A stretch of 64,000 nt of DNA from Azorinus chamasolen (taxonomy: Eukaryota; Mollusca; Bivalvia; Cardiida; Solecurtidae): positions 80,153,945 to 80,217,944 of the forward strand of contig OY755243.1 of NCBI GenBank assembly GCA_963576725.1. Direction: 5' to 3'. Below, piece by piece: positions 59,801 to 64,000 of the stretch. The position numbers and the translations under genes were made by a program. The stretch's first letter is position 1; every line of letters starts with the position of its first letter. The notes under the pieces are model-generated. The model had not been told where the DNA came from. It worked only from the letters and a program-made list of their open reading frames with translations, and ran no database searches.

Positions 59801-62800
59801 GACTGTTTGAACAGTGCAAAAACTAGAATGAGATCTATACTATTCCATAAGCAAACAAAGCAGAGCCTGATCAGATGGCTTCTACAGGAACTTTTGGCAT
59901 TACTTTTGCCCTGCATTAAGTAACCACCTGCTTTTTAAGATGTCTGCGTTCATTCAATTCTTAACCCGTCGCTTGCTAATCGCGTCAATATACCTACCTG
60001 TAAATAGTGAAGACCCAGATGAGACAGCTCCTGCAGGAGCTGTCTCATCAGGGTCTGCACTATTTACACGTTGATTGTGTAACCAGTGCACTCCACAGCA
60101 GTGTTTGCACAGCGAAATACTTGTACACAATGAAGATATATGTAATTATACAACAGGACATGGGTAAAGAAGGAGACATGTATTTTAAAATTCAGCAAGC
60201 GAAGGGTTAAGACAGATTCTACTGTAATTGATATTCATACATTCGTTATTTCTAAAATGAATATTCATCATGCTGACTGATCAGGGTCTGCTCTGTTTGC
60301 TTATGAAATAAAACAGGTCTGATTTTACAGTTTCTGTCATGGTCAAAAATTCCCTTGTTCATGATGCTATTATAAATACATGTACATGTATTGAGCTGAT
60401 TGATATTCATACATTCATTATTACCTAATGAATATTCAGCATGTTATACCTTACTTCAGTTAAATGTCTGAGTACCATAGCTTGTCATGTTGATCCTAAT
60501 TGACTTTCAATGAGCCCATCTTTTTATGCCAACTCCGAATACCTAATTACATATTCAAACAGTTTGGAATCAGATGATGTGGCATGACTGACCTCAAGTA
60601 AGTCAGTGAGTGTCTCATCAAAACTGTTTGACACCTCAAGTGCATTTAAAAAGAGAAATCAAAAGCAAAAATAATTTCAAATATAAAATCGTAGCAGGCT
60701 GCAATTTATGCAGACTGCAATTATGTAGCATGCAACGAGTGAAAGAACCATATTGTGGCTTACATTTTTACGGGAATGCAAAAGAGTAGCAACAAAAAAC
60801 ATTACATAGACAGATATGTGAGTCGGTAGATTTGCTCAGCATGTTTATGTTTTCCCATTTTTGTTTATAGAACATGGGACGATTCTCTGCCCTCCCTAGT
60901 CAGAATGAGCTGGCAGAGATGAAGGAAGATCTTGCCTTCAAAGAGGGAGAGATGAAGAAGTCAGAGTACACCTCAGTCAGTCTCGGCGCAGGTATGTTTT
61001 AACCCTTTCCTCCATAAATACGCCTTTCTATGCCTCTGTAATAGTCATCTATTGAAACCATTGTGATAAATAGAGCATTTTGCTCCTGTAGGAGCAAATG
61101 CTCTATTTATCACAATGGTTTCAAACTACAAAATAATAAAAAAAAATCCTTTTCTCTAGTTAATGCTTCTTTTCGGTAGATTTATTCAAAGTGGTTGGGT
61201 CTAAAAATAGCCTTTCCCTGTTCTATCATTATTTTTAATTTCAGTACTCAATACTCATGGACAAAATAGTTATAATGAAATATGGAAGCTGGAACATTGT
61301 AGCAATTCTAGAAAGTAAAGAAACAGACCAATCAAAATTCATTAGCATACAGAGCAGACCCTGATCAGATTGCTCCTATAGGAGCTGTCTGATCGGGGTC
61401 TGATCTGGGTCTGCTCTGTTTGCAAATGCATGAAAAGGCGTTTATATGAAGGAAAGGGTCAACCCTTTACACCATGAATACCAGTGTCAGAAATAATGAC
61501 TGTATGAATATAAATTCGCTTACTATTCATTTTGACATATGAACAAGGGAATTTTTATAATGGTAGATAATGTAGAAACAGATTAAGCAAACGGGACAGA
61601 CCCTGATCAGACAGCTCCTACAGGAACCATCTGATCTGGGTCTGTTGTGCTTGGAAAGATGTCCATATGGAGTAAAGACTTGGGATCAATAAAGTCAAAA
61701 TGGGAGTCATAGATGTTGTCATTGTCATGTGAAACGGGGAGAAACTTCAATCTTTATTATAACTTTTAATATTCCTGACTCTGACTTCACTAACACATGC
61801 TCAGTATTTTCAAACATATTTACTTAGTTCCCTAGCTTCCACTCAAAGATTTCTTGAATTTTGAGTCTGATAATGTGTTGGCCCTGTTTTGCATGTTGAT
61901 GTATAAGCCTGTAAAAGATTTTCTTTAACCCTTTCCCTCATATAAATGTGTTTTCACACATTTGCAAACACAGAAGACCCAGATCAAAGGGCTCCTATAG
62001 GAGCCGTCTGATCAGGGTCTGCTCTGTTTGCTTTTGACATTATATAGATCTGATTTTACAGTTTTTGTCAAAGCAAAAAAATCCTTTGAAAAGTATATAT
62101 TATAAAAATTGAGCTAATAAATATTCATGTTGTCATTATTTCTTGCATGAATACGGTACAGGGAAAGGGTTAAAGCTGTTTGAGGAGTATAGTACTTTCA
62201 CCTAGGGTTAATGTGTTTGTATTTGTGCATTTGCACTAATGTGAGGAGCGGAAATTGTAGAGTATGATCTATATTATGTCATAAGCAAATGGAGCAGACC
62301 CTGATCAGATGTCTCCTACTTTATTTGCAAAGTTGTCGAAAAGTGTCTCTATCAAGTAAAGGGTTAAAATTGTATTAGGATGATGTTTCATGCAAATTAC
62401 CAATTGTGATACTGGAGCTCAATGATCAAGATCACCAGTTCCACTATCAGTCAACACGTCATTATGAATTGTCATTTTTCAAACAGAGCATGAAAAATTA
62501 GGAGAAGATCTTCAGAAGATTGAGCAGCTTGACGATAAAATCAACACAGAATCTGTGATGCTACGTGAAAAGATAGCCACCATGGAGTCAGAGCTGGATA
62601 CCTATAGAGATCTCGACTCTCTCAGGAGGAATGCAGAGGATAAGAGACAGGTGAGATATGTATGGTTACTGGTAGTCCTAGCGCTAGGGTTTTAACCCTT
62701 TCCTTATTCAATGTTTATTCCAAATTTCAATACCTACAGAATATTCATGGACAAAATTGTTATAATGAAATGTGGAAGGTGGAACATTGTAGCCATTTTA

Positions 62801-63836
62801 GAAATACAGATACAGATTCTATTAGCAAATAGGGCAGATCCTATAGGAGCCGTCTGATCTGGGTCCTCTGTTTGCAGATGCGTGAAAAGGCGTTTATATG
62901 AAGGAAAGGGTTAACTCTTTACTCAATATATACACACTTTTGCACTTTGCAAACAGTGTAGACCCAGATCCGACAGCTCCTGTAGGAGCTCTCTGATCTC
63001 CCTGATCTAGGTCCGTTCTGTTTGCTTATGGAGTAATATAGATTTGATTCTACAGTTTCTGCCATGGTCAAAAACTCCTGTGTTCATATGCCATTATAAA
63101 ATTTCAGCTTTAATATACCTTTTCATGTTATTATTTCTTATATGAATATCTATGAAGTACAGGGTTATTGCCAAGTGTAAGCAAGAGAGCTACTAGTACA
63201 TTTTTGAATGACTTTAGTTTGTAGCATCTGGGGATTCAAATCATGATCAGGGTCTGCTCTATTTGCTTACAAAATTATAATAGATTTGACTCTACACTTT
63301 CTACCAATACCAAAAACTCCTATGTACAGTTGCCATCATAAAACATAATCTAGTTAATAGTCATGGTATCATTATTTCTTTCATAAATATTGAAAAGGGA
63401 AATGGCCAGACAAAATGCTGCCAAAACAATTCCATATGACTCAATGAGATTGAGGAATTTTGCTTTATTACCTGTCATGTCTCATAGATGTTTCAATCTT
63501 TGCTGATATTAAATTCTAGTTATTTTACTATTATAACTTGTTACATGTGAAATAACCTGTGTTCTTGAAATACGTTCCACCATGTTGCTATCACAAACCA
63601 ATCACATATGACTGAGAATATTCATGAGATTTGAGTTTTCGAATATGCTGATGAAATCAAGTCTATCTGACACTGCCTCGAAATTTACAACGTGGTTTAA
63701 CTTGTTACAGAATCTCATGGCTGATAGGGTGATCCTGCAGAAGAGGAAGGAGACAACGAAGAGACAGTTACAGAAGCACAGTTCCAAATACGATGGTCTG
63801 AAGGCAACGCTTAATGAGAACGAGACATATATGCAG
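38801..63836 (+). CDS. IFT74: Intraflagellar transport protein 74, 16 exons, both ends incomplete
   Basis: IFT74 is a coiled-coil subunit of the IFT-B core. It pairs with IFT81 along its length, and the two N termini bind tubulin cargo in cilia. Joining the 16 exons listed separately gives 472 codons with every phase compatible across 15 GT-AG introns (568 bp to 2.8 kb, most apparently full of MITEs). Landmarks matching the vertebrate protein as I remember it: a proline/arginine-rich start ([15 protein letters not shown]), [69 protein letters not shown] and LNENETYMQ. The human protein is about 600 residues, so about 20-50 residues at the start, a probable piece near residue 60-90, and about 75-80 at the end are not seen. 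The long heptad-like charged stretches fit a coiled coil. Confidence 0.97.
38860..39436. other. IFT74 intron, no exon recognised
   Basis: A worn family F palindrome lies at about 39020-39110. I looked for the conserved N-terminal segment and did not find it here. Confidence 0.4.
39437..39720. mobile_element. Foldback element J, 130 bp arms
   Basis: CACAGGTGCTAGGCGTGTGG is repeated in reverse at the far end. The arms include AAATACGTTTAGACATCATA and a run of A with GAAAAAAAATG. A short solo relative (J2) lies at 58271-58362. Confidence 0.88.
39961..40075. mobile_element. TTAA MITE, family A, copy A10, cut by the gap
   Basis: Starts TTAACCCATTCTCTCATAGG and stops at GAAACCATT, the first bases of the A hairpin, where the N run begins. 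Confidence 0.85.
40076..40275. other. Assembly gap, 200 N
   Basis: Exactly 200 unknown bases, probably a placeholder and not a measured size. It sits inside the IFT74 intron between 38859 and 42433. Confidence 0.95.
40276..41940. mobile_element. Tandem-core element P8
   Basis: About ten units of roughly 165 bp, each with CTCAGCTTTCATATTTGGC, ATCATGTTCAGGTCCTCTAC and GGTCAAAATTGGCCCCGCCC. The right end is GGCCATTCTGGCCCTCTTGT, the reverse of the P4-type GGGCCA hairpin and AACAAGAG. The left terminus is lost in the gap. Confidence 0.8.
42057..42293. mobile_element. TTAA MITE, family B
   Basis: TTAACCATTTCCCCATTGAA to GAGGGAAAGGATTAA. The hairpin right arm is mostly deleted. Confidence 0.75.
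42433..42478 (+). CDS. IFT74: IFT74 exon ([14 protein letters not shown])
   Basis: After TATTTTTAG, two bases finish a glycine codon; the frame reads [14 protein letters not shown] plus two bases, then GTAAGT. This matches the conserved start of the coiled coil in the family. Confidence 0.93.
42765..42947. mobile_element. TTAA MITE, family A, copy A11 with collapsed hairpin
   Basis: TTAACCCTTTCCTCCATAAA to GAGGTAATGGGTTAA, but only 183 bp. GTGATAAATATCACAATGG shows the apex removed, leaving a short stem. A worn family F palindrome follows at 42955-43040. Confidence 0.82.
43167..43692. mobile_element. TTAA MITE, family B, split by P7
   Basis: Left part TTAACCCTTTACTCCATAAA to TTAGTATCA; right part ATTATTTCATAAGCAAACAG with an intact hairpin (GGCTCCTATGGGAGCC) to CATATTTATGGATTATG. 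Confidence 0.8.
43290..43576. mobile_element. Single-core element P7 inside a family B MITE
   Basis: Begins TTAGCTCCACTTTTTCAAAA with GTTGGCGTCGGTGTCGGCG; ends GTCCACGAACAGCTCTTGTT. The CTCTTGTT end is shared with P4, P8 and P10. Confidence 0.75.
43828..44310. mobile_element. Family B MITE split by A12
   Basis: Left part runs to CTGTTTACAAAAGCATTAA; right part AAGGTGTATCTATGGAATAA. Joined across one TTAA they give the normal B right arm. Confidence 0.8.
44058..44288. mobile_element. TTAA MITE, family A, copy A12, nested in a B copy
   Basis: TTAACACATTACCCCCTAGTG to GAGAATGAGTTAA, 231 bp, hairpin intact. Confidence 0.88.
44454..44552 (+). CDS. IFT74: IFT74 exon ([11 protein letters not shown] region)
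   Basis: Follows TTTTTGCTTCAG. Reads (R)[18 protein letters not shown] then [14 protein letters not shown] plus two bases of the next codon, then GTAAGA. The first heptads of the coiled coil. Confidence 0.95.
44680..44919. mobile_element. Family B MITE in an IFT74 intron
   Basis: TTTATCCCTTTCTCAGTTCT to GAAGGAAAAGGTTA. Hairpin GGCTCCTATAGGGGCC. A worn family C core precedes the exon at 44320-44400. Confidence 0.75.
45145..45368. mobile_element. TTAA MITE, family B
   Basis: TTAACCCTTTTCTTAATGAA to GAAGGAATGGGTTAA. Hairpin worn at the apex (GGCTCCTACAGTAACC). Confidence 0.78.
45473..45533 (+). CDS. IFT74: IFT74 exon ([14 protein letters not shown])
   Basis: After TATTTTATTAG one base completes arginine, then [20 protein letters not shown] up to GTATGT. 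An open frame continues into the intron but loses similarity at once. Confidence 0.95.
45730..45973. mobile_element. Family B MITE, worn
   Basis: CCTTTACTCCATGACTATTC to AAGGTTAGGGGTCAA. Hairpin CAGTTCTTGTAGGAGTC. Confidence 0.7.
46102..46161 (+). CDS. IFT74: IFT74 exon ([14 protein letters not shown])
   Basis: After [31 protein letters not shown], then GTAAGT. Twenty whole codons. Confidence 0.94.
46275..46840. mobile_element. Family F MITE and B/C remnants
   Basis: 46275-46463 is a full-length F copy with TTAA at both ends (TTAACCCATGCTTAGCATGG to TTAAGTGTTAA). 46460-46553 is a B copy with most of its inside deleted. 46680-46835 holds a B right half and a worn C core. Confidence 0.65.
47058..47119 (+). 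CDS. IFT74: IFT74 exon ([15 protein letters not shown])
   Basis: After [30 protein letters not shown] plus two bases, then GTAAGT. Confidence 0.94.
47304..47683. mobile_element. Family D copy D6 and family E MITE side by side
   Basis: 47304-47490 is D6 (ACAGATAAAGCTGCGTACCC to TCTTATCTGGAGCTCTG), with the long hairpin around GTCTCCTTGAGAC. 47493-47683 is a well-kept E copy, TTAACCCTTTGAATGCGGG to GGAAAGTGTTAA, core GAGGAGCCCTC. Confidence 0.82.
47835..48064. mobile_element. TTAA MITE, family A, copy A13
   Basis: TTAATACTTTCCTCCATAAA to ATGGAGGAAAGGGTTAA, 230 bp. Hairpin nearly perfect. Confidence 0.88.
48135..48361. mobile_element. Family B MITE 33 bp before an IFT74 exon
   Basis: TTAACCCTTTCCCTCATGAA to ATGGGGTAAAGAGATAA. 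Hairpin degraded. Confidence 0.68.
48395..48473 (+). CDS. IFT74: IFT74 exon ([14 protein letters not shown])
   Basis: After TATTTTACAG one base completes glutamine, then [17 protein letters not shown] and MADNLVNDM, then GTAAGA. Confidence 0.95.
48501..49002. mobile_element. Two family B MITEs
   Basis: 48501-48742 (TTTAAACCTTTACCAAATG to ATGAAGGGTTAA) and 48767-49002 (TTAACCCTTTCCCTGTTCTA to GAAGGAAAGGGTTAA). The second has a hairpin with a worn right arm. Confidence 0.75.
49309..49431 (+). CDS. IFT74: IFT74 exon ([14 protein letters not shown])
   Basis: After TTTGTTGCAG, 41 codons: [41 protein letters not shown], then GTAAGC. Confidence 0.96.
49485..49895. mobile_element. Family C MITE inside E, itself holding A14
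   Basis: Ends TACAGTAGAACCTGTCT and AGACAGGTTCTACTGTA are exact complements. The core is CAGGTGGTAGCTTAATGC to TTAAGCAACCACCTG. It probably duplicated a TA on entry. Confidence 0.82.
49501..49728. mobile_element. TTAA MITE, family A, copy A14, innermost
   Basis: TTAACCCATTACCTCATAGG to ATGGAGGAAAGGGTTAA, 228 bp. Removing it joins ACCTGTCTTAAGGGACC in the family C copy. Confidence 0.88.
50101..50301. mobile_element. TTAA MITE, family A, copy A15
   Basis: Shares TTAA with the E copy; 201 bp. Apex GCTCCTATGGAGC and part of one arm are lost. Confidence 0.85.
50302..51292. other. IFT74 intron, 990 bp free of MITEs, probably an old repeat
   Basis: It holds GAGTCCCTGGGACCCAGGGC at 50359 and TGCGTCCCATGGACGCAACG at 51085, and a 64-codon open frame at 51033-51227 with no recognised match. 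It is richer in CpG than its flanks. I cannot classify it. Confidence 0.4.
51293..51477 (+). CDS. IFT74: IFT74 exon (SQVKQEAV to ASMERQ)
   Basis: The longest exon, 185 bp, after GTATTTGTTCAG. Reads [48 protein letters not shown] and [13 protein letters not shown] plus two bases, then GTAAGT. [12 protein letters not shown] and [11 protein letters not shown] are the most conserved words of the family, and this exon alone identifies the gene. Confidence 0.98.
51752..51934. mobile_element. Family C left half joined to a family B right half
   Basis: ACAGGTGGTAGCTTAATGC then TTAAGCAGTTTCTGTCATG, passing into the B right arm and CATGGAATAAAGGATTAA. Confidence 0.6.
52282..52361 (+). CDS. IFT74: IFT74 exon ([15 protein letters not shown])
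   Basis: After GTGTATTGTAG one base completes glutamine, then [18 protein letters not shown] and DMDIEENQ plus one base, then GTTAGT, a slightly unusual but legal donor. Confidence 0.95.
52541..52777. mobile_element. Element K2, 237 bp
   Basis: Same length and inverted ends as K1, in reverse. Holds GGGTTAGGGTTAGGGTTAG (telomere-like). Differs from K1 by only a handful of bases. Confidence 0.82.
52845..53860. repeat. 152 bp tandem array with nuclear-receptor-like half-sites
   Basis: Period 152, shown by ATGTGTCGCGTTCAACTCCC-type starts at 52921, 53073, 53225, 53377, 53529 and 53681. Each unit carries GGGTCAAAGGTCAAGGTCA, overlapping AGGTCA-type half-sites. Open frames of 80 codons in each unit repeat the same peptide and are a by-product. 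Confidence 0.9.
53931..55005. other. IFT74 intron, mostly unclassified
   Basis: 53935-54045 has inverted words TTTATGAAACGAGTTT and GAGTTTCATAAAAGACAA, the remains of another short palindromic element. The rest shows no gene or known family. Confidence 0.35.
55006..55092. mobile_element. Family B MITE right end, 40 bp before an exon
   Basis: GTCCATGTGCTATTATAAC to TTCATGGAGTTAAGG. No left half. Confidence 0.55.
55133..55186 (+). CDS. IFT74: IFT74 exon ([12 protein letters not shown])
   Basis: After GATATTTTCAG two bases complete glycine, then [17 protein letters not shown] plus one base, then GTAAGC. Confidence 0.96.
55222..55429. mobile_element. Family C MITE, full length, TA ends
   Basis: TACAGTTAAACCTCTGTATA to ATAGAGAGGTTTTACTGTA. 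Core GACAGGTGGCTGCTTAAAGC; a diverged hairpin (GAGCACTTCTATAGGAGCG). Confidence 0.85.
55456..56148. mobile_element. Family B MITE, B right part, and a family C MITE with an internal duplication
   Basis: 55456-55695 is a full B copy (TTAACCCTTTACTCAGTAG to GGTGTAAAGGATCAA). 55767-55878 is a B part. 55879-56148 is family C with its left core repeated (GGCAGGTGGCTGCTTAATG appears twice in altered form). Confidence 0.72.
56149..56622. other. IFT74 intron, no exon recognised
   Basis: 56300-56500 resembles the arm of a P-type core (GTGTAACTTCATAAGTATTT, TGACCGAAAGTCGTGACA) but no terminus is seen. Confidence 0.35.
56623..56830. mobile_element. Family C MITE, full length
   Basis: TACAGTAAACCCCCTCTGAA to TTTAGAGGGGTTTTACTGTA, 208 bp. 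Hairpin AAAGCTCCTAGAGGAGCTTT. The cleanest C copy. Confidence 0.9.
57033..57073 (+). CDS. IFT74: IFT74 exon ([14 protein letters not shown])
   Basis: After TTCTTTTATAG two bases complete a glutamate codon, then [13 protein letters not shown], then GTAACA. The shortest exon, 41 bp. Confidence 0.92.
57167..57320. mobile_element. Family C MITE, left end lost
   Basis: GATGACTGCTTAATGCGTGG, hairpin AAAGCTCCTAGAGGAGCTTT, right end GGAGGTTTTATTGTA. Confidence 0.75.
57448..57998. mobile_element. Two family B MITEs
   Basis: 57448-57683 (TTAACCCTTTACTCCATTAA, hairpin ACTCCTGCAGGAGCC, right end lost) and 57758-57998 (TTGAACTCTTTCCCTGTTCT to GAAGGAAAGGGTTAA). A worn F palindrome follows at 58030-58130. 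Confidence 0.78.
58271..58362. mobile_element. Short relative of foldback J (J2)
   Basis: CAGGCACGTGACCATTTCAT faces ATGAAATGGTCATGCGCC. The right arm (GATGTCTAGATGTATTTGAA) matches J; the left arm is cut short. The flanks at 58150-58260 and 58363-58395 share GAGTTGCTTTCCAG-type words of no known family. Confidence 0.65.
58412..59382. mobile_element. Tandem-core element P10 abutting an IFT74 acceptor
   Basis: Left hairpin ATACGCCCACCTAATAAAGG with GGTCGTAT, a (TTCG)n microsatellite at 58465-58533, five units of roughly 160-180 bp (AGTTTGTCCGCTGTTTTCTG, GAGTTATGGCCCTTGTCC), and the right end GTGGGCGTATTATGTACCG, GCGGTACTCTTGTT. Confidence 0.8.
59392..59448 (+). CDS. IFT74: IFT74 exon ([16 protein letters not shown])
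   Basis: Nineteen codons, [19 protein letters not shown], then GTACGT. The acceptor ATTTTTCAG follows the P10 end by nine bases. Confidence 0.95.
59527..59791. mobile_element. Family C part with A16 at its TTAA
   Basis: 59527-59611 is C (GCAGCTTAATGCATG to CACCCTGCATTAA). A16 begins TTAACCCTTTCCTCC at 59608, hairpin nearly perfect (one apex mismatch), and loses its right end at about 59791. Confidence 0.78.
59815..60240. mobile_element. B and C remnants split by G2
   Basis: 59815-59890 is a B left part. 59890-59960 is a C right part (CCCTGCATTAAGTAACCACC). Its terminus GACAGATTCTACTGTA lies beyond G2, at 60211-60226. Confidence 0.65.
59961..60210. mobile_element. TTAA MITE, family G, copy G2
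   Basis: TTAACCCGTCGCTTGCTAATC to GCGAAGGGTTAA, 250 bp. Hairpin ACAGCTCCTGCAGGAGCTGT. Differs from G1 at a modest number of sites. Confidence 0.88.
60241..60640. mobile_element. Family B right part and a worn family F palindrome
   Basis: 60270-60450 has GATCAGGGTCTGCTCTGTTT and B right-arm words. 60548-60640 has AACAGTTTGGAATCAGATG and CATCAAAACTGTTTGAC. Confidence 0.5.
60871..60991 (+). CDS. IFT74: IFT74 exon ([13 protein letters not shown])
   Basis: After [50 protein letters not shown] plus one base, then GTATGT. Confidence 0.95.
60999..61462. mobile_element. Family A copy A17 fused to a family B MITE
   Basis: A17 starts TTAACCCTTTCCTCCATAAA eight bases into the intron and has a near-perfect hairpin. 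At about 61213, AAAAATAGCC passes straight to TTTCCCTGTTCTAT of family B, so A17's right end and B's left TTAACC are both gone. B ends GAAGGAAAGGGTCAA. Confidence 0.82.
61459..61678. mobile_element. Family B MITE
   Basis: TCAACCCTTTACACCATGAA to CCATATGGAGTAAAGAC. Hairpin ACAGCTCCTACAGGAACC. Confidence 0.72.
61925..62173. mobile_element. TTAA MITE, family B, full length
   Basis: TTAACCCTTTCCCTCATATA to ACAGGGAAAGGGTTAA. Hairpin GGGCTCCTATAGGAGCC. A B right part ending at 62367 follows. Confidence 0.86.
62487..62650 (+). CDS. IFT74: IFT74 exon ([14 protein letters not shown])
   Basis: After TTTTTCAAACAG two bases complete a codon, then [48 protein letters not shown] and AEDKRQ, then GTGAGA. 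Charged coiled-coil heptads. Confidence 0.95.
62692..63167. mobile_element. Two family B MITEs sharing TTAA
   Basis: 62692-62914 (TTAACCCTTTCCTTATTCAA to GAAGGAAAGGGTTAA; left hairpin arm short) and 62911-63167 (TTAACTCTTTACTCAATATA to GAAGTACAGGGTTA). A B right part sits at 63241-63402. Confidence 0.78.
63711..63836 (+). CDS. IFT74: IFT74 last exon in the window (LNENETYMQ)
   Basis: After ACTTGTTACAG, 42 codons: [42 protein letters not shown], then GTTTGT. About 75-80 C-terminal codons should follow outside the window. Confidence 0.95.
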
Positions 63837-63883
63837 GTTTGTAGTGACGAGTCAGTCTACTAACACCCCCTTGCCACTTAATT

Positions 63884-63990
63884 CTCCTCATGCTTAGCAC
63901 GTCTTGACTCCCATTTGCAAACAGCTTGAAACTAGATGAGGTGCCGAGTAACTCATTATCTCATTAGGATCCAAGCCATTTAACCCTTTG
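63884..63990. mobile_element. Family F palindrome at the right edge
   Basis: CATTTGCAAACAGCTTGAAA faces CATTAGGATCCAAGCC. Followed by TTTAACCCTTTG. Confidence 0.55.
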
Positions 63991-64000
63991 TTTACTCCTT

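Overview
The window looks like a piece of an AT-rich, repeat-choked bivalve mollusc chromosome, probably a heterodont clam or mussel; the species cannot be fixed from the sequence. The evidence is a split animal gene with GT-AG introns plus element types typical of bivalves: arrays of about 150-165 bp core repeats beside GGAC/GTCC-type microsatellites, close to the published 'pearl' and Helentron-associated elements. I saw no rRNA, tRNA, CRISPR array or bacterial-style gene. Family letters A-K below are my own provisional names.

One gene is certain. Sixteen coding exons of IFT74, an IFT-B core subunit of the ciliary transport machinery, run on the + strand from 38801 to 63836. They stay in frame across all 15 introns (472 codons). 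The 5' start was not found, an exon for part of the basic N-terminal region appears to be missing next to a 200-N assembly gap, and the last roughly 75-80 codons lie beyond the right edge.

From 1 to 38.8 kb there is almost no recognisable gene. Exceptions of low confidence are two divergent first-exon candidates around a possible promoter at 14.06-14.59 kb and one possible minus-strand exon at 17.7 kb. A 2.07 kb (GGAT)n array fills 31.5-33.6 kb.

The rest is mobile DNA. About 70 short palindromic elements (roughly 180-300 bp) have TTAACCC...GGGTTAA ends. Family A has the perfect hairpin GAGCATTTGCTCCTATAGGA and its complement; family B has the hairpin GACGGCTCCTATAGGAGCC; E, F and G are rarer. 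Family C (TACAGTA ends), family D (CTCCACCAAACCCTATA hairpin) and foldbacks H, I and J are also present. Ten or more tandem-core elements (P1-P10) end in G/C-rich hairpins and often in AACAAGAG/CTCTTGTT. Several nested insertions with intact flanks show that A and G entered at TTAA, and give a relative order of activity. Many of these elements sit inside IFT74 introns, two of them within 8-10 bases of a splice site.
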